From positions 1 through 11,092 of the forward strand of contig DJIP01000339.1 of assembly GCA_002433675.1 (NCBI GenBank): a DNA stretch of 11,092 nucleotides, written 5' to 3'. The notes under the pieces were generated by a model. That model saw only the letters and a program-made list of their open reading frames with translations. It made no database searches and was not told where the DNA came from. The stretch's first letter is position 1, and every line of letters starts with the position of its first letter. Source of the stretch: Halomonas halophila. Its GTDB lineage: Bacteria > Pseudomonadota > Gammaproteobacteria > Pseudomonadales > Halomonadaceae. Made by a program: the position numbers and the translations under genes. This document shows, in pieces, positions 1 through 7,353 of this stretch.

Positions 1-294
1 CAGCTCGATGTCCTCGAGCACCACCTCTTCCGGCGCATCGTAGTCGCCTTCGACCAGATAGCGCGCGATGGTCAGGCGTGCGCCGTTGTCGCCGGTCAGG
101 GTCAGGTTCTCGGCGCTGGTGGTGCTGCCGAGCAGCTCATCGGATACCTCGCCGATTTCGAGGGACCCTTCACGCTCCAGGGCCGCACGCAGGTCGGCTT
201 CGAGGCGCTCGGCGTCGGCCTGGGCGACGCTCGCCCCCAGGGACAGCAGCGCCACGAAAGGGACGACGTGACGAGAAGACAGACGGCACTTCAT
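1..294 (-). CDS. Exported protein of unknown function, N-terminal part (runs off left edge)
   Basis: Ninety-eight codons are visible, reading leftward from an ATG at 294 with no stop before the window edge. The start is supported by a strong Shine-Dalgarno sequence (GGAGGTGA on the minus strand, 301-308). Residues 1-26 look like a Sec signal peptide: basic start (MKCRLSSRH), hydrophobic core (VVPFVALLSLGASV) and an AQA site before DAERLEADL. The visible mature part is acidic, with several negative charges per ten residues, and has no cysteine, so it is probably a soluble periplasmic or surface protein. I do not recognise the family and assign no function. It lies 141 bp downstream of pap on the same strand, far enough to have its own promoter. 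Its leader contains three hairpins, described separately. Exported: fairly sure. Function: unknown. Confidence 0.8.
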   Translation of the reverse strand, partial: MKCRLSSRHVVPFVALLSLGASVAQADAERLEADLRAALEREGSLEIGEVSDELLGSTTSAENLTLTGDNGARLTIARYLVEGDYDAPEEVVLEDIEL

Positions 295-300
295 GAACTT

Positions 301-308
301 TCACCTCC
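301..308 (-). promoter_or_regulatory. Strong Shine-Dalgarno inside a hairpin, exported-protein gene
   Basis: The minus strand reads GGAGGTGA six bases before the ATG at 294. It overlaps an inverted repeat: TTTCAC and GTGAAA on the minus strand (317-312 and 304-299) pair perfectly across a 7-base loop that carries GGAG. The ribosome-binding site would therefore be partly double-stranded. The repeat is seen directly. Any effect on translation is inference. Confidence 0.6.
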
Positions 309-324
309 GGTGTGAAAACAGAAC

Positions 325-359
325 TTGGCAAACGCCAACGATCTTTGCCGATGCGGCAA
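325..359 (-). promoter_or_regulatory. Two adjacent small hairpins in the leader of the exported-protein gene
   Basis: Two inverted repeats lie back to back between pap and the exported-protein gene. One is TTGGC/GCCAA with a 4-base loop (325-338). The other is TTGCCG/CGGCAA with a 3-base loop (345-359). Neither is followed by a T-run on the minus strand, so they are not classical intrinsic terminators for pap. They may be leader structures or a protein-binding dyad. I could not find a convincing -35/-10 pair in 295-435. Confidence 0.4.
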
Positions 360-435
360 TTGTGTCAGCCTTCACTGTAGCGCTTGAACGAATCCGTCGA
401 CAGGCCTTCAGCAGGTTTCACAGGACATCGGTCGC

Positions 436-1959
436 TCAGTCCAGCGGCAGCCGCGCCGCCAACCGCCGACTCACCTCCTCGATCACCGCCAGACGCGCCC
501 GACGCTTGTCGTTGGCGTCGATCAGCACCCACTCACCGCCAGGAGCGTGAGTTTCCGCGAACATCTCGTCGATGGCCTGCTGGTAGTCGTCCCAGCGCTC
601 GCGGTTGCGCCAATCCTCGTCGGTGAGCTTGTGCCGCTTGTGAGGGGTCTCGGCCCGGGCTTCGAAACGCTCGAGCTGCTCGTCCTTGTCGATGGCCAGG
701 AACAGCTTGACCAGCACGGTGCCGTGCTCGAGCAGGCGCGCCTCGAACTGGCGAATCTCTTCAAAGCCGCGTCGCCAGTCCGGCTCATCGGCGAGGCCTT
801 CGACCCGCTCCACCAGCACCCGGCCATACCAGGAGCGGTCGAAGATCGCCACCCGGCCATCGCGGGGCAGGCGATGCCAGAAGCGCCACTGCCAGGGGTG
901 CAGGCGTTCCTCCTCGGTGGGCGCGGCGATCTGATGCACACGGTACTGTCGCGCATCCATTGCCGAGGTCAGGCGATGGATGCCACCGCCCTTGCCGGCG
1001 GCGTCGTGGCCTTCGAACACCACCACCAACGGCACCCCTTGGCGCGCCGCGCTGCGCACCAGCTGGGCCAGCCTGGCCTGAGCATCGGCCAGACGTTCGC
1101 CGTAGTCGCGCTTCTTGAGCCGGGGGGGCTTGTCGTCGCGCTCGATGGCGTCGAGCCGGGGGGGAGCGATGGCGTTCAATGGGGGAGTCTCGGGACGCTC
1201 GAGGGCCGGGACAGGGCTAGCCATGACCTTCTCGAGCACTTCGGCCACCTGGGGCAGCAGGTCGTTGCCGGGGCTCGCGTCGAGCTCGATCCAGGGACTG
1301 TGGCGACAGTGGGTGCGCGCACGCAGGTCGCGGGCAAGCTCATCGAGCAGGCCATGCTGGGCGTGGCGGCGCCACTTTTCGTCGGTGACCTGCCAGCGAC
1401 TGGCCGGGTCGGCGGCCCAGGCCTCGAGCCGTTGCCTTTGAGTGTCTGCATCGATCTGCAGCCACAGCTTGACCAAGCGAACCCCGTCGGCGGCAAGCTC
1501 CACCTCGAACTGACGCATCTGTTCGATGCGGTCGTTGTAGGCGCCCTCGCCCAAGGCGCGGGAGGCCCGTGCCAGCACCGCATCGCCGACCCAACCATGG
1601 ACGAACACCCCGAGCCGACCACGCCCTGGAAGACGCCGCCAGAATCGCCACCAGTAAGGTCGTCGGCGCTCCTCGTCGCCGGGCACCAGGGCGTGCACCT
1701 CGGTCAGGCGGTTCTCCAGCCAGTGGTTGATCAGGTTGATCAGCTCACCCTTGCCGGTGGCGGCGTGGCCGGCCACCAGCACCACTACCGCCCGATCCGC
1801 TCGCTGGGCCAATTCCAGCTGAGCCGACAGCAGGCGAAACCGCTGACGCTCCTCAGCAGACACGGACTTTCCAGAGGCGTCCTTGCCACAGGCATTCTTG
1901 TCCGAGCTGTTGTTGTTCGAGGTCCGCTTCTTTCCCTTTGCCACCTTGGTGCTGGTCAT
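436..1959 (-). CDS. pap: Polyphosphate:AMP phosphotransferase, two-domain PPK2 family
   Basis: A 507-residue cytoplasmic enzyme expected to transfer phosphate from polyphosphate to AMP, giving ADP. Two PPK2 domains are fused. The N-terminal one (about 40-250) has the Walker A motif GHAATGKG (64-71), but at the Walker B position carries FVHGWVGD (119-126). The C-terminal one (about 285-505) has GHDAAGKG (317-324), the intact FDRSWYGR (373-380) and the lid-type segment around RHKLTDEDW. Length matches known Pap proteins (about 475-500 residues). As in other two-domain family members, the C-terminal domain is probably the catalytic one. Residues 1-35 are a Lys/Asn/Ser-rich tail with no fold. The frame is open far upstream, into the 3' end of the permease gene, but the ATG at 1959 is the first credible start and has AAGGA 7 bases before it. 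It follows the permease gene by 125 bp of tandem repeats. Confidence 0.93.
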   Translation of the reverse strand: MTSTKVAKGKKRTSNNNSSDKNACGKDASGKSVSAEERQRFRLLSAQLELAQRADRAVVVLVAGHAATGKGELINLINHWLENRLTEVHALVPGDEERRRPYWWRFWRRLPGRGRLGVFVHGWVGDAVLARASRALGEGAYNDRIEQMRQFEVELAADGVRLVKLWLQIDADTQRQRLEAWAADPASRWQVTDEKWRRHAQHGLLDELARDLRARTHCRHSPWIELDASPGNDLLPQVAEVLEKVMASPVPALERPETPPLNAIAPPRLDAIERDDKPPRLKKRDYGERLADAQARLAQLVRSAARQGVPLVVVFEGHDAAGKGGGIHRLTSAMDARQYRVHQIAAPTEEERLHPWQWRFWHRLPRDGRVAIFDRSWYGRVLVERVEGLADEPDWRRGFEEIRQFEARLLEHGTVLVKLFLAIDKDEQLERFEARAETPHKRHKLTDEDWRNRERWDDYQQAIDEMFAETHAPGGEWVLIDANDKRRARLAVIEEVSRRLAARLPLD

Positions 1960-1974
1960 CGTCGTTCCTTCATG

Positions 1975-2070
1975 ACGCGCTTCCCCTTTCGTTAAGCGCT
2001 TCGCTTTGCATAAGGCGCTTCGCTTTGCATGAGGCGCTTCGCGTTGCGTGAGGCGCTTCGCCCTTTCATG
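1975..2070. repeat. Imperfect 19-bp tandem repeat, about five units
   Basis: The spacer between the permease gene and pap is almost entirely a tandem array. Three clear units begin at 1994, 2012 and 2032, with a fourth at 2051; the plus-strand core is AGGCGCTTCGC followed by TTGCAT or a variant. A more degenerate unit (GCGCTTCCCCTTTCGTT, 1977-1993) precedes them. Units are 18-20 bp, and the 1994 and 2012 units are nearly identical. The array ends about 15 bp before the pap start and begins about 15 bp after the permease stop, so it would be transcribed as part of the pap leader. It resembles neither a CRISPR (no spacers) nor a REP element I know. Its unit length is not a multiple of 3. Confidence 0.8.
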
Positions 2071-2084
2071 ACGTGATCCGCCTT

Positions 2085-4703
2085 TCAGGCCTCGCCCAGC
2101 AGTCCCAGGCTCGCCGCCGGCGCCTGGCGTCTGATGCCCCGGGACAACAGATGCCCCACCAGGCCCAGCACCGCAGCGCCGAGCGTCGGTACCAGCAACC
2201 AGACCCAGGGATGGACCCGCGGCGGCAGATCCAGCCACAGCACATATAACGCTGCCGTGGCGACCTCCGCCAGCAGCGCCGCCATCAGACCGCTGGCCAG
2301 TCCCAGAACGGCAAATTCGGCCCACTGCACCCGCGCGAGCAGGCGCGAACCGGCGCCAAAGACGCGCAGCAAGCCGCTTTCATGGGCGCGTACCGGCTGA
2401 CTGGCGATCAGCGCGGCATAGAGCACGCTGACCCCGGCCAGCAGCACAAAGGCCAGCACCACTTCGACGGCCCGGGTCACGTGCCCCAGCACCTCGCGGA
2501 CCTGCCCCAGCAGGGCATCCACGTCGAGCAGCGTCACCCCCGGGAAGGCCTGGACAAGACTGCCCAGCTCACGCTTCTGCTGCTGTTCCAGGTAAAAGGC
2601 GGTGATGTAGCTATGGCCGTAGCGTTCCAGCACACCAGGCGGAAAGATCACGTAGAAGTTGGGCTTGAAGCTGTCCCAATCGAGGTCGCGGAGGCTGGTG
2701 ATCTCACCGACCAGGGTGTCGGCGCCGATGGTGAAACTTAAACGATCTCCCAGCGCCAACCCCAGACGTTCTGCCAGTTCTCGTTCTATGGAGATCGGCG
2801 CCGTCTCGGCGACGTCATCGCCCGCCGGCGCCGAGGACGGCTGGGCGTCCACCTCGTCGAGCCAGCCGCCGGCCTCGGCGCGTGAGGCAAACCATTCGCC
2901 GGCCACCAGACGGTTGCCGCTCGGCAGATCCTCGCGCCAGGTCAGGTTGAGCTCCCGGCGTAGGGCGTTTTCTCCCCTCGCCTCGGGGGGCACGGCCTGC
3001 CTTGGCGGCTGGCCGTTGATCGCGGTGATACGCCCGCGAACCATGGGGTAGAGATCACTGCTGGCCTCGGCGATGACCTCGAGCCGCTGCTCGAAGTCGT
3101 CGCGCTCGCCGGGCTGGATATTGATCGCGAAGTGGTTGGGTGTGTCCTCGGGTAACTGCGCCTGCCAGGTGGTCAACAGGTCGCCCCGCACCAGGGCAAT
3201 CATGGTCATGGCGAAGAAGGTCACCGCGAATGCCAGCATCTGCCCCAGGCTGGCGTTGCGACGGCGCGCCAGTTGCCGAGCGCCCAGCCGCAGCGACCCG
3301 CGCAGGCCAGCGGGATCACCGCCGTCGAGCCGCGCGGCCAGACGCAACAGTCCATCGAGGATCAAGCCCGCCAGGCCCCACAGCACGCCCAGCGCCACCA
3401 TGCCGCCGGCCAAGAGCCCCGCCGCCAGCCCCAGGCTGCCGGAATAGAGCCAAAGCAGAGCACCGAAGGCCAACGCCGCCGCCAGCAGCAGCGACCAGCC
3501 GGAGGCAGGCAAGGGGTCCAGCTCCCGGCGCAGTACCTTGAGTGCGCTGACCCGCTTCAAGCGCAGCAGCGTCGGCCCGGCAAAGCCGGCCACCACGGCC
3601 AGTGCCGTCAGCACGCCTAGCCACAACGGCAACGCTCCGGGAGGCGGCAGCTCCAGCGGCAGAAAACGCTGCATCAAGCCCAGCAGCAACGCCTGTCCCG
3701 CCAGCCCCAGCAGCGCGCCGATCAGCGAGGCCACCAGCGCCAGACCGGCCAGCTGGAAGGTAAAGATACGTGCAAGGTCTCGCTGGGACGCGCCGAAGCA
3801 GCGCAGCAACGCGGCGGTATCCAGATGGCGATCGACGTAGCGCCGCGTCGCCATGGCCACCGCCACCCCGGCCAGCAGCACGGCGGCAAGACCGGCCAGG
3901 CTCAGGTAGGTCTCGGCTCGCTCCAGCGCCGAGCCCAGCCGCGGCCGATCCTCGCGCACGTCACGCACCTCCACGCCGTCGGCGCGCAGGCGGGCGAGCC
4001 AGGGCGACAGCGTCTCCACCGCCTGGGGCGAGCCGGCGGCGAGGATCTCGAACTCGATGCGCGAACCGGGCTGGATCAGGCCGGTCGCCTCGACGTCGTC
4101 GACGTGCATCATCACCCGCGGGTTAAAGCTGCCGAAGCCGGCAGACTGGTCGGCCTCCCGCTCGATCCAGCCGGTCACCTGGAACTCGCCCCGGCCCAGC
4201 GTCAAGTTGTCACCGAGTTCGATGTCCAGCAGCGTCTCGAGCCTCGGCGCCAGCCACACCTCACCCGGCGCAGGGCCACTGGCGAGTTCTTCGACGCCGG
4301 CACCCTGGTCGACCCGGGACACGCCGTAGAGCGGATAGTCTTCGTCCACCGCCTTGATGCTGACCGGCTGAAAGGCGCCATCGCGACTGGCCATGGAGAC
4401 CAGATCGACCTGGTCGCTCAGGCGCATGCCGGCGCCTTCCAGACGCTCCCGTATCTCCTGAGCGAAGGGATCTGACTGCTCCAGCACCACATCGCCGCCC
4501 ATCATCTGACTGGCCTGACGTGTCAGACCACGTTCCAGCCGATCGAGAAAGAAGCCCATCATGGTCGAGGCGGCCACCGCCAGGGTCAGCGCCACCAGCA
4601 AGGCGCGTACGTCACCCGCACGAAGGTCACGCCGCAGAGAGCGCACCGCCATCACCAGTTGACGCCCCAATTGGCCCTTCGCCGTGGAGGTTCGCTCACT
4701 CAT
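2085..4703 (-). CDS. ybbP: ABC transporter permease, FtsX/MacB-type, YbbP-like
   Basis: An 872-residue inner-membrane permease of the MacB/FtsX (type VII) kind. The layout is: first membrane helix about 32-54, a large periplasmic domain (about 60-260), an FtsX block of three helices (about 265-395), two extra helices in the middle (about 405-460), another helix (about 490-512), a second periplasmic domain, then a C-terminal FtsX block (about 740-865). This doubled design with about ten helices is that of E. coli YbbP (about 804 residues). Type VII proteins usually use ATP hydrolysis for periplasmic mechanical work or for pulling lipophilic substrates from the membrane. The start ATG overlaps the stop of the ATPase gene by four bases (ATGA), indicating translational coupling and a two-subunit complex. 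The substrate is not visible; the nearby tesA points to lipids or acyl chains. Confidence 0.9.
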   Translation of the reverse strand: MSERTSTAKGQLGRQLVMAVRSLRRDLRAGDVRALLVALTLAVAASTMMGFFLDRLERGLTRQASQMMGGDVVLEQSDPFAQEIRERLEGAGMRLSDQVDLVSMASRDGAFQPVSIKAVDEDYPLYGVSRVDQGAGVEELASGPAPGEVWLAPRLETLLDIELGDNLTLGRGEFQVTGWIEREADQSAGFGSFNPRVMMHVDDVEATGLIQPGSRIEFEILAAGSPQAVETLSPWLARLRADGVEVRDVREDRPRLGSALERAETYLSLAGLAAVLLAGVAVAMATRRYVDRHLDTAALLRCFGASQRDLARIFTFQLAGLALVASLIGALLGLAGQALLLGLMQRFLPLELPPPGALPLWLGVLTALAVVAGFAGPTLLRLKRVSALKVLRRELDPLPASGWSLLLAAALAFGALLWLYSGSLGLAAGLLAGGMVALGVLWGLAGLILDGLLRLAARLDGGDPAGLRGSLRLGARQLARRRNASLGQMLAFAVTFFAMTMIALVRGDLLTTWQAQLPEDTPNHFAINIQPGERDDFEQRLEVIAEASSDLYPMVRGRITAINGQPPRQAVPPEARGENALRRELNLTWREDLPSGNRLVAGEWFASRAEAGGWLDEVDAQPSSAPAGDDVAETAPISIERELAERLGLALGDRLSFTIGADTLVGEITSLRDLDWDSFKPNFYVIFPPGVLERYGHSYITAFYLEQQQKRELGSLVQAFPGVTLLDVDALLGQVREVLGHVTRAVEVVLAFVLLAGVSVLYAALIASQPVRAHESGLLRVFGAGSRLLARVQWAEFAVLGLASGLMAALLAEVATAALYVLWLDLPPRVHPWVWLLVPTLGAAVLGLVGHLLSRGIRRQAPAASLGLLGEA

Positions 4704-5452
4704 GCCGAGGCCTCCCGCTGGGCGTCTGGCGCCTCGGCAGGAAGCTCCGAGGTCACTTCCGTCAGTTGGCCGTCGGCCAGGCGCAGACAGCGGTCACAGC
4801 GCCGTGCCAGGGCGTGGTCATGGGTGACCAGCACCAGGGTGGTACCCTCTGAACGGTTGAGCTCGAACAGGGTCTGAATGATGCGCTCCCCGGTGTCCGG
4901 GTCGAGATTGCCGGTCGGTTCATCGGCAAACACCAACTCGGGGCCGGTGACAAAGGCCCGCGCCAGCGCCACCCGCTGCTGCTCGCCCCCGGACAGCTGC
5001 TTGGGCAGGTGATCCAGACGCTCGCCCAGCCCCACTCGACCGAGCCAGTCGGTGGCACGGGCCTCACGGTTGGCAAGGGTCGACAGCTCGGTCGGCAGCA
5101 GCACGTTTTCCAGTGCTGTCAGGGTCGGCAGCAGCTGGAAGTTCTGAAACACGAAGCCCACTCGGGTGTTTCTCAGCGCTGCACGACCATCCTCGTCGAG
5201 TTCGGCAAGCGATGTACCGAACATCGCAAGCTCGCCGGCGCTCGGCGTATCGAGACCGGCCAGCAACGCCAGCAGGGTCGACTTTCCGGCGCCGCTTTGG
5301 CCGAGGATGGCGACGCTCTCGCCGGACTGTACGTCGAGCTCAAGCTCGCGCAGGATGGTCAATTCCCGCGTTCCGCTGGCGACCCGCTTGGACAGGCCTT
5401 GCGCGCGCAGCACGGTGGTCGGGACGGTATTCTCGGAAGGAGACAGCGACAT
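4700..5452 (-). CDS. ybbA: ABC transporter ATP-binding protein, YbbA-like (LolD/MacB group)
   Basis: A 250-residue ABC ATPase, the energising partner of the permease encoded just downstream. All motifs are present: Walker [10 protein letters not shown] (51-59), Q-loop VFQNF (101-105), signature LSGGEQQR (153-160), Walker [13 protein letters not shown] (173-184) and the switch histidine in THDH (His211). The [16 protein letters not shown] segment is typical of the LolD/MacB/FtsE group that works with FtsX-type permeases. I chose the ATG at 5452: a longer frame from 5662 exists but would overlap tesA, and its extra 70 residues are basic and unlike any ABC domain. A GGGA sequence lies 11-12 bases before the chosen start, rather far, so translation may be modest. 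It is divergent from tesA across 136 bp, as in E. coli. Confidence 0.92.
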   Translation of the reverse strand: MSLSPSENTVPTTVLRAQGLSKRVASGTRELTILRELELDVQSGESVAILGQSGAGKSTLLALLAGLDTPSAGELAMFGTSLAELDEDGRAALRNTRVGFVFQNFQLLPTLTALENVLLPTELSTLANREARATDWLGRVGLGERLDHLPKQLSGGEQQRVALARAFVTGPELVFADEPTGNLDPDTGERIIQTLFELNRSEGTTLVLVTHDHALARRCDRCLRLADGQLTEVTSELPAEAPDAQREASA

Positions 5453-5588
5453 GGTGATGGCATTCCCTGGGACTTGGACGTTTGGGGCGGCACGGCGGTT
5501 TTTATCTGGCGCTTTGCGCTTCGGCGCTGCTGATGCCACAACGTCAGCAAGACGAGCGCAGGATCGCCCGGCAACGCCCGCCAGGCGC

Positions 5589-6296
5589 ATGCAGAAGGCG
5601 CTGACGCTGGCCTGCGCCTTGTCCGCCCTTGTGCCGGGGTCGGTCTGGGCCCAGTCTGACACAGCCCCGCCGACCTTGCTGGTGGTGGGCGACAGCCTGA
5701 GCGCCGCCTACGGCATCGAGCGTGACGCCGGCTGGGTGGCATTGCTGGCCGAGCGAGTGGCGCACCGCGCCGAGGTGGTCAACGCCAGCATCAGCGGCGA
5801 AACCACCGGAGGGGGCGCCACCCGCCTGCCTGAACTCCTCCGACAGCACGACCCGGACATCGTTCTGCTGGAGCTGGGCGGCAATGATGGACTCAGGGGC
5901 CTTCCGCCGAGCCAGATGTCGGCGAACCTCGAAGGAATGATCGAAAAGAGCCAGGCCGCCGGCGCCCAGGTGCTGATGTTGGGTATCGACATCCCCCCGA
6001 ATTATGGAGACGCCTACCGTCAGGCCTTCACCGGAGTCTTCCGCGAACTGGCCGAGAGCCATGAGGTGCCGCTGGTGCCCTTCCTGCTCGAAGGCGTGGC
6101 GCTGGACCCGGACCTGATGCAGGACGACGGCATCCACCCCACCGCCGAGGCCCAGCCGAGGCTGCTCGACAACGTCTGGCCAAGCCTTGCGCCCCTGCTG
6201 GACGAGACCGAGACACCGGGGACCAAGGCGGTATCGACCCAACCTTCCAGCCAAAAAGACAGCGAAGAACGCAGCGATCAAGCGAGCGCCTCTTGA
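5589..6296 (+). CDS. tesA: Acyl-CoA thioesterase I / lysophospholipase L1 (SGNH hydrolase)
   Basis: A 235-residue periplasmic SGNH/GDSL esterase. Its four blocks are intact: GDSLS with nucleophile Ser36, Gly70 in ISGETTGGG, Asn99 in LGGND, and Asp180/His183 in DDGIHP. Subtracting 26 gives Ser10, Gly44, Asn73, Asp154 and His157, the E. coli TesA mature numbering. The N-terminus is a signal peptide (MQKALTLACALSALVPGSVWA, cleavage probably after Ala21). The family hydrolyses acyl-CoAs, lysophospholipids and some amino-acid esters. After residue 205 there is a polar tail of about 30 residues, rich in Ser, Thr, Glu and Gln, that the roughly 208-residue E. coli precursor lacks. The ATG at 5589 is the only reasonable start for the signal peptide, though its ribosome-binding site is weak. 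It is divergent from ybbAP, and in E. coli the same genes are neighbours. A joint role in removing lipid or acyl substrates from the membrane is plausible. Confidence 0.93.
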   Translation: MQKALTLACALSALVPGSVWAQSDTAPPTLLVVGDSLSAAYGIERDAGWVALLAERVAHRAEVVNASISGETTGGGATRLPELLRQHDPDIVLLELGGNDGLRGLPPSQMSANLEGMIEKSQAAGAQVLMLGIDIPPNYGDAYRQAFTGVFRELAESHEVPLVPFLLEGVALDPDLMQDDGIHPTAEAQPRLLDNVWPSLAPLLDETETPGTKAVSTQPSSQKDSEERSDQASAS

Positions 6297-6303
6297 GGCG
6301 CTC
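6284..6303. terminator. Palindromic hairpin between convergent genes, possible bidirectional terminator
   Basis: An 8-bp perfect inverted repeat, GAGCGCCT and AGGCGCTC, flanks a CTTG loop. The tesA stop codon (TGA, 6294-6296) sits inside it, and the stop of the convergent transporter gene is at 6313. Position and stability suit a shared terminator for both strands. There is no T-run on either side, so it is not a textbook intrinsic terminator. Confidence 0.45.
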
Positions 6304-6312
6304 CGTGGGCCC

Positions 6313-7209
6313 CTACGAGGACGAAGGCTCGACGGCCTCGGGCGCCTTCTGCCACTGCTGCAGCCCAAGCCCCAGCAGGATCAGCACCAGTCCGATCAGG
6401 GTCGAGGGGAGTATCGGCTCGCCGACCACCAGGTAAAGCAGCATCAGTGACACCGGTGGCGACAGAAAAATCAGGTTGGAGACCTTGGCGGTGCGCGACA
6501 CCCGTTGCATCGCCGCCTGCCACAGCACAAAAGCGACGCCCATCTCGAACAGTCCGACATAGATGCCCGCTCCCAGGGCGGCACTGCCATGCCATTGAAA
6601 GCCTGGCCCCAGCACCATCAGCAACGTCAGCACCGGCACCCCGACGCTGAAGTTCTGCCACTGGGCGACCAACGGCGGACGCCGGTCGCGGGCATTGAAC
6701 AGCCAGTACAGCGCCCAGATCAGTGTCGACACCAGCGCCAGTGCGACGCCCAGAGGGTCGGCGAAGGCCACGTCGAAGACCTGGCCGCGGGTGGCGATGA
6801 CCCAGACCCCGGCGTAGGCCACCAGGCCGGCCACCACGTCCATCGGCGTCAACCGCTGCTTGAGGATGGGCACCGCCAGCAGGGCCATGGCCAGCGCCCA
6901 GGTATAGTTGAGCGCCATCGCCTCCTGTCCCGGCAGCCGGTCATAGGCGGCAAACAGCACCAGGTAGTACGCCACCGGGTTCATCAGCCCGGCCCACACC
7001 GCGGTGCGCCAGCCGCGACGAAGTGCCTGGCGCAGCTGCCCACTGCGGAGCATCAGCACGCTCATCAGCGCCCAGGACACCAGCGCCGCCAGCCACATCA
7101 GCTCCAGCGGGCTCATATGGGCAAGCGCCAGCTTGAAGGCGGTGGCCACCGTGGACCACAACGCCACGGCACCAAGGCCGAAGGCCATGGCCTGTCGATC
7201 AGTTGTCAT
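6313..7209 (-). CDS. EamA/DMT-superfamily transporter
   Basis: A 298-residue integral membrane protein with the pattern of the drug/metabolite transporter family: two EamA halves of about five helices each. The first half starts at AFGLGAVALWSTVATAFKLA (about 9-28). The second starts near the segment DPLGVALALVSTLIWALYWL. The C-terminus ends in a short charged tail (KAPEAVEPSSS). The LWSTVATAFK segment at helix 1 and the NYTWAL segment in helix 4 are typical of the family. Members export amino acids or other small metabolites or move nucleotide sugars; the substrate cannot be told from sequence. Start ATG at 7209 has AGGGA about 5 bases upstream. The gene is convergent with tesA (16 bp between stops) and 144 bp downstream of the Rdx gene on the same strand. 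That gap contains no other credible gene. Confidence 0.88.
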   Translation of the reverse strand: MTTDRQAMAFGLGAVALWSTVATAFKLALAHMSPLELMWLAALVSWALMSVLMLRSGQLRQALRRGWRTAVWAGLMNPVAYYLVLFAAYDRLPGQEAMALNYTWALAMALLAVPILKQRLTPMDVVAGLVAYAGVWVIATRGQVFDVAFADPLGVALALVSTLIWALYWLFNARDRRPPLVAQWQNFSVGVPVLTLLMVLGPGFQWHGSAALGAGIYVGLFEMGVAFVLWQAAMQRVSRTAKVSNLIFLSPPVSLMLLYLVVGEPILPSTLIGLVLILLGLGLQQWQKAPEAVEPSSS

Positions 7210-7353
7210 GACATTCCCTGGGGTAAAGATGAGGACAAGGATGAGGGCAGGGAGCAGCGAACCAGGGCCACGCCAAACAGCAACGCGGCCAATCAGGATG
7301 ACGCCATCGCGCCCACGGTCAGCCCCTCAGCACGCGATGACCATCGGCGCCGT

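Noticed and set aside
547..1995. A long plus-strand frame of 482 codons opposite pap.
   Set aside because: It is a shadow of the high-GC pap gene on the other strand: no recognisable domain, and the minus strand encodes two clear PPK2 domains.
1960..2325. The pap reading frame stays open for 122 codons upstream of the chosen start.
   Set aside because: This stretch crosses the tandem repeat and the antisense-free 3' end of ybbP. It has no PPK2 similarity, while the ATG at 1959 has a ribosome-binding site and fits family length.
5461..5471. The 11-base sequence CATTCCCTGGG occurs upstream of both ybbA (5461) and the EamA gene (7212).
   Set aside because: Two short copies, both including a GGGA ribosome-binding core; most likely coincidence of similar leaders.
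5453..5662. An N-terminal extension of the ABC ATPase by 70 residues.
   Set aside because: It would overlap the tesA signal peptide and is basic and unlike ABC proteins.
7210..7353. Extension of the EamA gene upstream through an open in-frame stretch with a hydrophobic segment.
   Set aside because: There is no ATG, GTG or TTG start in that frame before the stop, and the ATG at 7209 has a good ribosome-binding site just before family helix 1.
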